DNA of 64,000 nt, from contig NZ_VWPH01000010.1 in NCBI RefSeq assembly GCF_008630535.1, forward strand, positions 124,001-188,000, in the 5' to 3' direction. Position 1 is the stretch's first letter. Each line of letters starts with the position of its first letter. Below the pieces are notes generated by a model that was not told where the DNA came from, searched no databases, and was given only the letters and a program-made list of their open reading frames with translations. The stretch is from Saccharopolyspora hirsuta (GTDB taxonomy: Bacteria > Actinomycetota > Actinomycetes > Mycobacteriales > Pseudonocardiaceae). Positions 40,452-47,691 of this stretch are shown here, one piece after another. A program made the position numbers and the translations under genes.

Positions 40452-41154
40452 CGGCGGCCCCCAGCGGGGCACCGGCGTGCTCGCCCCACTGCTCGGGGCG
40501 GATCGGCACGAAGCGGAAGCGGTCGCCCGGCCGGTACGGGGCCAGGCGCTCGGAGTGCAGGTCGAGCACCCGCAGCGGGGTGCGGCCGAGCAGCGGCCAC
40601 CCGCCCGGGGAGCGCATCGGGCAGATCACCGCCTGCTTCCCGGCGACCGCGACGGAGCCGGGCGGCACGCTCGTCCGGGGCGAGGACAGCCGGGCGACCG
40701 GTGCGGGGAACGCCGGGCCGTCCATCATCGGTGCGCCGACGGGCGCGCCGAGGCAGCGCACCGTCAGCTCGGCGCCGCTGTGCAGGTCGATCACGTCCTG
40801 CTCGGTCAGCCCGAGCTGGTCGGCGACCGCGGGCAGGTCGGGGCCGTGCTCGCCGCCGTAGACGACGGGGACTTCGAACAGCTTCGACGGCCGCTCCTCC
40901 GGGGTTTCGCCGAGCCGGTCGAGCGCGGCCTCCAGCGACCGGCGCACGCTGCGGTGGTCGGTGTCGGCGCAGTCGAACTCCACCAGCAGCGAGTCGTAGG
41001 TGGGCACGAGCCCGTGCACCCCCGCCAGGTCGGCCTCCTCGAGCGCGTCGGCCAGCGCGTGCACGGCCCGCCAGCGGTGGTCCGCGTCGTCGTGCACCGC
41101 TTTGACGACCACGGCCGAGTCGCCGCAGTCGAGGATCGCCACGTGCTGCCGCAT
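40444..41154 (-). CDS. pxpB: 5-oxoprolinase subunit B (KipI family)
   Basis: 236-residue subunit B. It has VHGLVPTYDSLLVEFD near 47-62, FEVPVVYGGEHGPDLPAVA, and the C-terminal GWPLLGRTPLRVLDLHSE with YRPGDRFRFVPI, the usual ends of the KipI/allophanate hydrolase subunit 1 fold. It begins 1 bp before the pxpA stop region ends (41154/41156) and overlaps pxpC. With PxpC it forms the kinase-like/carboxyltransferase part of the complex that phosphorylates and opens the lactam using ATP. Confidence 0.9.
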   Translation of the reverse strand: MRQHVAILDCGDSAVVVKAVHDDADHRWRAVHALADALEEADLAGVHGLVPTYDSLLVEFDCADTDHRSVRRSLEAALDRLGETPEERPSKLFEVPVVYGGEHGPDLPAVADQLGLTEQDVIDLHSGAELTVRCLGAPVGAPMMDGPAFPAPVARLSSPRTSVPPGSVAVAGKQAVICPMRSPGGWPLLGRTPLRVLDLHSERLAPYRPGDRFRFVPIRPEQWGEHAGAPLGAADG

Positions 41155-41155
41155 G

Positions 41156-41941
41156 TCAGGAACCCCTCTTGCGGTCGAGCACCTCGGGCAGCGGCGCGAT
41201 GGTCACCCCGGCTGCGAGCAGCTGCTCGCGCACGGTGCGCGCCACGGCGACCGCACCGGGGCTGTCCCCGTGCAGCAGCACGGTGTCGCACTCCACCGGG
41301 ATCGCCTCGCCACCGACGCTGTCGATGACGCCTTCGGTCACCATGCGGACCGTGCGCTCGGCGATCTCGGCCGCATCGTGCAGCACCGCGCCGGGCTGCG
41401 CCCGGGGCACCAGTGTTCCGTCGTCGGCGTAGGCGCGGTCGGCGATCCCGACGATGCCCACCGGCAAGCCGCGGGCCCGGGCCGCCTCCGCCAGCTCTCC
41501 GTCCTGCGCCAGCACGATCAGCCCCGGGTCCACGGCGGCGACCGCGTCGGCCACCGCCGCGGCGTAATCGGCCCGCGTGGCGACGAGGTTGCCCAGCCTG
41601 CCGTGCGGGGCCACGTGGTTGACCCGGGTGCCGTGCGCGGCGGCGAAGGCCTGCAGGGCACCGATCTGGTAGAGGACATCGGTGCGAACCTCGTCGGCGG
41701 TCAGCTCCATCGCGCGCCGACCGAACCCGACCAGGTCGGGGAAGCTGGGGTGCGCGCCCGGGGAGATGCCGCGCCGCGCGCAGGACCGGACCGTGGCGTC
41801 CATGGTGCGCGGGTCCCCGGCGTGGAAGCCGCACGCGATGTTCGCCGAGGTCAAGACGTCCAGCAGCGCCTCGTCGTCGCCCGCGGTGTAGGCGCCGAAC
41901 CCCTCGCCGAGGTCGGCGACGAGATCGACCAGGTGCGTCAT
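41156..41941 (-). CDS. pxpA: 5-oxoprolinase subunit A (LamB/YcsF family)
   Basis: 261-residue subunit A, recognised by DLVADLGEGFGAYTAGDDE at the start, ANIACGFHAGDPRTM, and GISPGAHPSFPDLVGFGRR, the three conserved blocks of LamB/YcsF proteins. GGGAGGACGAA precedes ATG 41941. First gene of a seven-gene operon (pxpA-pxpB-pxpC-MHS transporter-SDR-aminotransferase-RraA) divergent from a LysR gene. PxpA supplies the carbonyl-activating site of the 5-oxoprolinase complex. Confidence 0.92.
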   Translation of the reverse strand: MTHLVDLVADLGEGFGAYTAGDDEALLDVLTSANIACGFHAGDPRTMDATVRSCARRGISPGAHPSFPDLVGFGRRAMELTADEVRTDVLYQIGALQAFAAAHGTRVNHVAPHGRLGNLVATRADYAAAVADAVAAVDPGLIVLAQDGELAEAARARGLPVGIVGIADRAYADDGTLVPRAQPGAVLHDAAEIAERTVRMVTEGVIDSVGGEAIPVECDTVLLHGDSPGAVAVARTVREQLLAAGVTIAPLPEVLDRKRGS

Positions 41942-41985
41942 TTCGTCCTCCCGGGGCGTCCACCGAATTCTTCGTCAGCGGCCGT

Positions 41986-42028
41986 CGGCGAATTTCGGCG
42001 AATCGATCGGCAATTCCGCAATTCGCCG
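41986..42028. promoter_or_regulatory. spaced inverted repeat CGGCGAATT...AATTCGCCG
   Basis: 9-bp perfect arms at 41986-41994 and 42020-42028 separated by 25 bases, about 45-85 bp upstream of pxpA. The spacing fits a regulator tetramer or looped dimer, as with LysR proteins, but the arms lack the T-N11-A core. Confidence 0.4.
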
Positions 42029-42049
42029 CGGTGATTTCGAAATCACCGC
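42028..42049. promoter_or_regulatory. 22-bp perfect palindrome in the pxpA-lysR gap
   Basis: GCGGTGATTTC followed by its exact complement. The palindrome lies about 90 bp upstream of pxpA and directly abuts the right arm of the 41986-42028 repeat. It is a strong candidate operator for the adjacent LysR protein or for a global regulator. Confidence 0.55.
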
Positions 42050-42251
42050 TTCGCCGCGCTGCGTTTCAGCGAACCTAATCCGGTCCCGCCGCGGCGGACA
42101 AATACGCGTTGCGCGTGACGTGATCGCGATTCCTTATGACCGCTGCGCCCGGTAGTCGCGCCGATCCCCCGCGTCACCGGTATCTCCACAGCTCAGCGCC
42201 TTCGCGCGCCGGACGTATGATGTGTCGCTCCCGGGCTGGAAAGGGCGGCAG

Positions 42252-43157
42252 ATGGACACCAGGCGCCTCTATTCGTTCGTCAAGATCGTCGACGCCGGGA
42301 GCATCACCCGAGCCGCCGACATCCTGCGCATCGCCCAACCGGCGCTCAGCCAGCAGGTCTCGGCGCTGGAAACCCAGTTCAAGCAGCAGTTGCTGATCCG
42401 CAGCAAGCGCGGGGTGGCGCCGACCGAAGCGGGGCGCGCGCTCTACCGCCACGCGCAGCTCATCCTGCGCCAGGTCGACCAGGCCCACGCCGCGGTCTCG
42501 GTGTCCGGGCACGCCCCGGCGGGCAGCGTGTCGGTCGGCATCGCCCCCTACAGCGCGGGCGCGGCGCTGGCCCTGCCGCTGCTGCGCGCCGTGCGCGACC
42601 GCTACCCGAACATCCTGCTGCACATCAACGAGAACTTCGGCGGCGTCATCAGCGAGGCGATCATGACCGGGCGGATGGACATGGCGTTCATCTACGACGC
42701 GGGCCGCCCGATCCGCGGGGTGCGGTTCGAGCCGATGCGCACCGAGGACCTGTTCCTCATCGCCGCCCCGCCGATCGCCCCGGACACCGCCGGGGAGGAG
42801 GTCGCGGTCGCCGAGCTGCGCGAGGTGGAGCTGCTGCTGCCCAGCGGGATCCACACCATCCGCCAGGTCGTCGACACCGCCTTCCAGCAGGCCGGGCTGG
42901 AGCCGAAGGTGGTGGGCGAGATCGAGTCGGCGCCGACGCTGGTCAGCGCGGTGCGCGCGGGTGTCGGGGCGACCGTGCTGCCGTGGTCGGCGGCCAGCGC
43001 GATCATCGACGTGCAGAACCTGGTGGCGCGGCGGATCGTCGAACCCGAGATCGAGGTCAAGCTCTCGCTGTGCACCTCCGACCACCAGCCGCTGTCCGAA
43101 CCGGCCCTGGCGGTGCAGGACCTGTTCCACGAGCTGATCGCGGAATTCGCGGCCTGA
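42252..43157 (+). CDS. LysR-family regulator
   Basis: 301-residue LTTR. The HTH is DAGSITRAADILRIAQPALS with QQVSALETQFKQQLLIRSKR and the APTEAGRALYRHAQ-like turn; the effector domain starts near residue 90 (SVSVGIAPYSAGAALALP). The N-terminal sequence resembles Nac/CynR-type regulators. ATG 42252 has AAGGGCGG upstream. It is divergent from the pxp operon and 134 bp upstream of the co-directional hydroxyacid-dehydrogenase operon, so it could control either; the divergent arrangement favours pxp. Confidence 0.9.
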   Translation: MDTRRLYSFVKIVDAGSITRAADILRIAQPALSQQVSALETQFKQQLLIRSKRGVAPTEAGRALYRHAQLILRQVDQAHAAVSVSGHAPAGSVSVGIAPYSAGAALALPLLRAVRDRYPNILLHINENFGGVISEAIMTGRMDMAFIYDAGRPIRGVRFEPMRTEDLFLIAAPPIAPDTAGEEVAVAELREVELLLPSGIHTIRQVVDTAFQQAGLEPKVVGEIESAPTLVSAVRAGVGATVLPWSAASAIIDVQNLVARRIVEPEIEVKLSLCTSDHQPLSEPALAVQDLFHELIAEFAA

Positions 43158-43202
43158 CCGGCAAGCATTCCCGCCGCCGATAGCGTCACGCGAATCCGGT
43201 AT

Positions 43203-43232
43203 TTGTCGCTCCCCCGCCGCGCTGCCTAGCGT
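43203..43232 (+). promoter_or_regulatory. candidate promoter of the idonate/gluconate-type operon
   Basis: TTGTCG (43203-43208) and TAGCGT (43227-43232) with an 18-base spacer, 60 bp before the dehydrogenase start codon. A fair match to the housekeeping sigma consensus of actinomycetes. Confidence 0.35.
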
Positions 43233-43291
43233 TCTGGCCGGGCGGTGCCGCGAGCTGGTCGCGGACCGCGACCGGTCTCGACGAGGAGCGA

Positions 43292-44293
43292 ATGATGAGG
43301 CATCGCGTGCTCAGCACCCGCGGGGAACTCCCCGGCGGCGGCTTGGCCCGCTTGGGGTCCGAAGTGGAACTCGTCCGCTGGACCGGCGCGGGCAGACCGC
43401 AACCGGCCGAGCTGGCCGAGCTCGCCACCGGGGTCAGCGCGATCCTGGCCCTGGGCAACGATTCCGTCGACGCCGAGCTGCTGGCCGCGGCCGGGCCGTC
43501 GCTGCGCGTGGTGGGCCTGGCGAGCATGGGGTTCGACGCGGTCGACCGGCGGGCCGCCGCGGAGCGCGGCGTGGTGGTCACCCACACCCCCGGGGTGCTG
43601 GCCGAGACCACCGCCGACCTGGCGTTCTCCCTGGTGCTGATGGCGCGGCGCCGCCTCGGCGCGGCCCGCGACCGGCTGCACGCCGGGCAGTGGGACGTCT
43701 TCCGGATGCACGACGACCTCGGGTTGGACGTGTTCGGCGCGACGCTGGGCCTGGTCGGCTACGGCCAGATCGGCCGCGCGGTGGCCCGGCGGGCGGCCGG
43801 GTTCGGGATGCGCGTGCTGCACCACGACCCGCTGGCGCCGGAGGACGACAACCTGTCCTGGGCGGTCGACTTCGGCACGCTGCTCGCCGAGTCCGACATC
43901 ATCTCGCTGCACGTGCCGCTCACCGAGTCCACCCGCGGGCTCATCGGCGCCGACGAGCTGCGCGCGATGAAGCCGACCGCGACGGTGGTCAACACGTCGC
44001 GCGGCGGCGTCGTCGACGAGGCGGCGCTGCTGGCCGCGCTGCGCGACGGGGTGATCCACTCCGCCGGGCTGGACGTGTTCGAGCGCGAGCCGCGCGGTGC
44101 CGACGTCGCCGACCTCGTCGAGCAGTCCCGCTTGGTGGCGCTGCCGCACGTCGGTTCGGCCACCGAGGCGACCCGCGCGGCGATGGTCGACCTGGCCGTG
44201 GACAACATCCTCGCGGTGCTGTCCGGTCGCCCCGCCCGCACCCCGCTGCCCGGCACCGCAGCGGTTCCGGGCGCCGCGGAGGTCGCGCGATGA
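43292..44293 (+). CDS. D-isomer-specific 2-hydroxyacid dehydrogenase
   Basis: 333-residue NAD(P)-dependent dehydrogenase. The cofactor fold is LGLVGYGQIGRAVARRAAGF. The catalytic triad is visible: Arg in VVNTSRGGVVDE, Glu in LDVFEREPRG, and His in LPHVGSATEAT. The group includes 2-ketogluconate/glyoxylate reductases (GhrB), which fits the idonate/gluconate genes that follow. GAGGAGCGA precedes ATG 43292. Its stop overlaps the next gene (ATGA). It probably reduces 2-keto-D-gluconate or a related keto-sugar acid. Confidence 0.88.
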   Translation: MMRHRVLSTRGELPGGGLARLGSEVELVRWTGAGRPQPAELAELATGVSAILALGNDSVDAELLAAAGPSLRVVGLASMGFDAVDRRAAAERGVVVTHTPGVLAETTADLAFSLVLMARRRLGAARDRLHAGQWDVFRMHDDLGLDVFGATLGLVGYGQIGRAVARRAAGFGMRVLHHDPLAPEDDNLSWAVDFGTLLAESDIISLHVPLTESTRGLIGADELRAMKPTATVVNTSRGGVVDEAALLAALRDGVIHSAGLDVFEREPRGADVADLVEQSRLVALPHVGSATEATRAAMVDLAVDNILAVLSGRPARTPLPGTAAVPGAAEVAR

Positions 44294-45060
44294 GCCACCC
44301 GGTCTTCGACGTCAGCGGACGCGTCGCCGTCGTCACCGGCTCCAGCAGGGGCATCGGCCACGCCCTGGCCCAAGGCCTGCTCGAAGCCGGGTGCACGGTC
44401 GTGCTCAACGGGCGCGACGAGTCCAGGTTGGCCGAAGCGCGCGACGAACTGGCCGGGCGAACCGGCGGGACCGTGCACGGGCTCGCCTTCGACGTGACCG
44501 ATCCGGCTGCCGTCGCCGAGGGCATCGCCCGCGCCGAGGAGCTGGCGGGCCCGATCGACGTCCTGGTCAACAACACCGGGGTGCAGCACCGCGCGCCGGT
44601 CACCGAGTTCGCCGACGCCGACTGGTACCGGCTGCTCGACACCAACCTCACCAGCGCCTTCCTCGTCGGACGGGAGGTCGCCCGGCGGATGGTGCCGCGC
44701 GGCAGCGGCAAGATCGTCAACATCTGCTCGGTGCAGAGCGAGCTGGTGCGCCCCGGCATCGCCCCGTACTCGGCCACCAAGGGCGGTCTCAAGCAGCTGA
44801 CCAAGGGCATGTGCGCCGACCTCGGCCCGTCCGGCATCCAGGTCAACGGGTTGGCGCCCGGCTACTTCGAGACCGAGCTGACCGCCGCACTGGTCGCCGA
44901 CGAGGAGTTCAGCCGCTGGGTGCGCGGTCGCACCCCGGCGGGCCGGTGGGGGCGGGTGCCGGACCTGGTCGGCGCCCTGCTCTTCCTGGCCTCCCCGGCC
45001 TCCGACTTCGTCAACGGCCAGCTGCTGCACGTCGACGGCGGCATGACCTCCGTTCTCTGA
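44290..45060 (+). CDS. SDR, gluconate 5-dehydrogenase type
   Basis: 256-residue SDR. TGSSRGIGHALAQGLLEAG binds the cofactor; the catalytic Ser is in NICSVQSEL and the Tyr/Lys in YSATKGGLKQLT, followed by the GYFETELTAALVAD substrate loop and the family ending LLHVDGGMTSVL. This is the IdnO/Gno pattern: reversible oxidation of D-gluconate to 5-keto-D-gluconate. It overlaps the hydroxyacid dehydrogenase gene and is 16 bp from the zinc alcohol dehydrogenase. In an idonate route it would reduce 5-ketogluconate to gluconate. Confidence 0.88.
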   Translation: MSHPVFDVSGRVAVVTGSSRGIGHALAQGLLEAGCTVVLNGRDESRLAEARDELAGRTGGTVHGLAFDVTDPAAVAEGIARAEELAGPIDVLVNNTGVQHRAPVTEFADADWYRLLDTNLTSAFLVGREVARRMVPRGSGKIVNICSVQSELVRPGIAPYSATKGGLKQLTKGMCADLGPSGIQVNGLAPGYFETELTAALVADEEFSRWVRGRTPAGRWGRVPDLVGALLFLASPASDFVNGQLLHVDGGMTSVL

Positions 45061-45076
45061 TCCCGTGGGAGGGGCG

Positions 45077-46099
45077 ATGTCCACACGCGCGTGCGTCGTG
45101 CACGGAGCAGGCGATCTCCGCATCGAGGAGCGCGAACCGGCGGCGCCGGGTCCCGGCGACGTCGAGATCTCGGTGGCGCTGGGCGGGATCTGCGGATCGG
45201 ACCTGCACTACTACCACCGCGGTTCGGTCGGCGACTTCCACGTCCGCGAACCGATGGTGCTGGGCCACGAGGTGGTCGGCCGGGTGGCCGCCACCGGATC
45301 CGATGTGGACGGTCTGGAGATCGGCACGCCGGTCGCCGTCCACCCGGCGACGCCGTGCGGCGCTTGCCCGGAGTGCACCCGCGACCACCGCAACGTGTGC
45401 GCGCACAGCCGCTACCTCGGCAGCGCGGCCCGCACCCCGCACGTGCAGGGCGGGTTCGCGCAGCGCATCGTCGTGCCCGCGGCGCAGGTCCGCCCGCTGC
45501 CCGCCGGGCTGGACCTGCGCCGGGCCGTCCTCGCCGAGCCGCTGTCGGTCGCCCTGCACGCCGTGCGCCGCGCGGGCGAGGTGACCGGTCGACGAGTCCT
45601 GGTCACCGGCGCGGGGCCGATCGGGTGCCTGACGGCGGCGGCGCTGAAGAGCGCCGGGGCGGCCGAGGTGGTCGTCACCGACCTGCTCGACGCGCCGCTG
45701 GCGATCGCCGCCCGGGTCGGCGCCACCACGACGATCCGGGCCGACCGCGGGGACCCCGAGCAGGTCGACGTCGCCATCGAGGCCTCCGGGTCGGCGGCGG
45801 GGCTGAGCACGTGCGTGCGGGCCGTGCGGCGCGGCGGTGCCGTGGTGCTGCTCGGCCTGTTGCCGCCCGGCGAGACCGGTTTCCTCGGCAACGTCGTGGT
45901 GACCCGCGAGCTGCAGCTCCTCGGCGCGTTCCGCTTCGACCGCGAGTTCGACGACGCGCTGTCCCTGCTGGCCGACGGGCTGCCGGTCGACCCGGTGCTG
46001 ACCCACACCTTCCCGCTGTCCGAGGCGGTGGCCGCCTTCGACATCGCCGGGGACCGCACCGCCGCCTCGAAGGTCCTGCTGGACCTGACCGCGGGGTGA
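45077..46099 (+). CDS. zinc-dependent L-idonate 5-dehydrogenase-like enzyme
   Basis: 340-residue MDR enzyme. The catalytic zinc ligand is the Cys in GGICGSDLHYY and the conserved LGHEVVGRV follows; the structural zinc cluster is CGACPECTRDHRNVC; the Rossmann motif is VTGAGPIGCLTAAALKSAGA. The HYYxxGxVGDF segment after the first Cys is the L-idonate 5-dehydrogenase/sorbitol dehydrogenase pattern. GGGAGGGG supports ATG 45077. With the SDR it would convert L-idonate via 5-ketogluconate to gluconate. A gluconokinase is not present in the window. Confidence 0.88.
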   Translation: MSTRACVVHGAGDLRIEEREPAAPGPGDVEISVALGGICGSDLHYYHRGSVGDFHVREPMVLGHEVVGRVAATGSDVDGLEIGTPVAVHPATPCGACPECTRDHRNVCAHSRYLGSAARTPHVQGGFAQRIVVPAAQVRPLPAGLDLRRAVLAEPLSVALHAVRRAGEVTGRRVLVTGAGPIGCLTAAALKSAGAAEVVVTDLLDAPLAIAARVGATTTIRADRGDPEQVDVAIEASGSAAGLSTCVRAVRRGGAVVLLGLLPPGETGFLGNVVVTRELQLLGAFRFDREFDDALSLLADGLPVDPVLTHTFPLSEAVAAFDIAGDRTAASKVLLDLTAG

Positions 46100-46120
46100 A
46101 CCCGCCCGTTTCCCTGCGCC

Positions 46121-46158
46121 GGGGCGGCCGCTGGCCGAGAATTGCCAGCGGCCGCCCC
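46121..46158 (+). terminator. strong hairpin between the idonate dehydrogenase and gnd
   Basis: GGGGCGGCCGCTGGC (46121-46135) with its exact complement (46144-46158) forms a 15-bp stem around an 8-base AT-rich loop. It ends the three-gene dehydrogenase unit, or attenuates readthrough into gnd whose Shine-Dalgarno sequence is 24 bp further on. Confidence 0.7.
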
Positions 46159-46192
46159 ACCGGCGCTCACCAGCAACCCGCAGGAGTTTCAC

Positions 46193-47632
46193 ATGGGCAC
46201 CTCAGCGCAGATCGGCGTCACCGGGCTCGCGGTCATGGGCCGCAACCTGGCGCGCAACTTCGCCCGCAACGGCTACACCGTCGCCGTGCACAACCGCACC
46301 CCGTCGCGCACCCGCGAGCTGCTGGCGGAGTTCGGCGACGAGGGCGAGTTCATCGGCGCCGAATCCGCCGCCGAGTTCGTCGCCGCGCTGGAGCGACCGC
46401 GCCGACTGGTGATCATGGTCAAGGCCGGGGACCCCACCGACGCGGTGATCGAGGAGTTCGCGCCGCTGCTGGAGGACGGCGACGTGATCATCGACGGCGG
46501 CAACGCGCACTTCGCGGACACCCGGCGCCGGGAACGCGACCTGCGCGAGCGGGGCATCCACTTCGTCGGCACCGGCATCTCCGGTGGCGAGGAGGGCGCG
46601 CTGCACGGCCCCAGCATCATGCCGGGCGGTTCCGCGGAGTCCTACGAATCGCTGGGCCCGATGCTGGCGAAGATCTCCGCCAAGGCCGCCGACGGCGCGC
46701 CCTGCGTCACGCACGTGGGCCCCGACGGGTCCGGGCACTTCGTGAAGATGGTGCACAACGGCATCGAGTACGCCGACATGCAGCTCATCGCCGAGGCCTA
46801 CCAGCTGCTGCGCGACGTCGGGGGCCGCTCCCCCGCCGAGATCGCCGAGGTCTTCCGCACCTGGAACACCGGTCGGCTGGACTCCTACCTGATCGAGATC
46901 ACCGCCGAGGTGCTGTCCCACGTGGACCCCGCCACCGGCGAGCCGTTCGTGGACGTGGTGGCCGACCAGGCCGAGCAGAAGGGCACCGGCCGCTGGACGG
47001 TGCAGCTCGCCCTCGAACTCGGCGTGCCGGTCTCCGGCATCGCCGAGGCGGTGTTCGCCCGCTCGCTGTCGGGCCACACCGCGCTGCGCGAGGCCTCGCG
47101 CGGGCTGGCCGGGCCGACCGCCCGACCGCTCAGCGGAGCGGCGGCCGACGCGTTCGCCGACCAGGTGGAGCAGGCGCTGTACGCGTCCAAGATCGTCTCG
47201 TACACGCAGGGCTTCCACGAGATCGCCGCGGGCAGCGCCGAGTACGGCTGGAACATCGACCTCGGTGCGATCGCGGGCATCTGGCGCGGCGGCTGCATCA
47301 TCCGCGCCGCGTTCCTGGACCGCATCCGCGCCGCCTACGACGCCCGGCCGGACCTGCCGAGCCTGCTGTCCGACGAGACCTTCGCCGCCGAGATCGCCGA
47401 CGCCCAGCAGGACTGGCGCGAGGTGCTGGGCGCGGCCACCGGCCAGGGCGTGCCCACCCCGGGCTTCGCGGCGGCGCTGGCCTACTACGACTCCCTGCGC
47501 GCCGACCGCCTCCCGGCGGCGCTCACCCAGGGCCAGCGCGACTACTTCGGCGCCCACACCTACCGCCGCACCGACCGCGAAGGAACCTTCCACACCCGCT
47601 GGGCCGGGGACCGCTCCGAGGTGCAGATGTAG
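46193..47632 (+). CDS. gnd: 6-phosphogluconate dehydrogenase, decarboxylating
   Basis: 479-residue full-length (long, dimeric) form. It oxidises 6-phosphogluconate to ribulose 5-phosphate and CO2 with NADP. Motifs: GLAVMGRNLARNFARNGYTV with a following HNRT that fits NADP; GTGISGGEEGALHGPSIMPG; GSGHFVKMVHNGIEYADMQ with catalytic Lys and Asn; KGTGRWTVQLAL; and the C-terminal GQRDYFGAHTYRR. AGGAG at 46182 supports ATG 46193; upstream in-frame ATGs lie inside the hairpin. It finishes the gluconate route into the pentose phosphate pathway. This may be a second, operon-specific copy beside the housekeeping one. Confidence 0.95.
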   Translation: MGTSAQIGVTGLAVMGRNLARNFARNGYTVAVHNRTPSRTRELLAEFGDEGEFIGAESAAEFVAALERPRRLVIMVKAGDPTDAVIEEFAPLLEDGDVIIDGGNAHFADTRRRERDLRERGIHFVGTGISGGEEGALHGPSIMPGGSAESYESLGPMLAKISAKAADGAPCVTHVGPDGSGHFVKMVHNGIEYADMQLIAEAYQLLRDVGGRSPAEIAEVFRTWNTGRLDSYLIEITAEVLSHVDPATGEPFVDVVADQAEQKGTGRWTVQLALELGVPVSGIAEAVFARSLSGHTALREASRGLAGPTARPLSGAAADAFADQVEQALYASKIVSYTQGFHEIAAGSAEYGWNIDLGAIAGIWRGGCIIRAAFLDRIRAAYDARPDLPSLLSDETFAAEIADAQQDWREVLGAATGQGVPTPGFAAALAYYDSLRADRLPAALTQGQRDYFGAHTYRRTDREGTFHTRWAGDRSEVQM

Positions 47633-47691
47633 GGTCCACTTCGGACGACACCTGCGCATCCGGAACGAGGTCGGAAAACCTCATCAGGTCG

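Larger units (their letters stand above)
41942..42251. other. 310-bp divergent regulatory region pxpA / lysR
   Basis: No gene. The left half is AT-richer than the surroundings and full of CGAATT/AATTCG words. It holds a spaced inverted repeat (41986-42028), a 22-bp palindrome (42028-42049) and, on the plus strand, a TATGAT -10 candidate at 42216-42221 in front of lysR. It must contain the promoters of both the pxp operon and the regulator. Confidence 0.6.
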
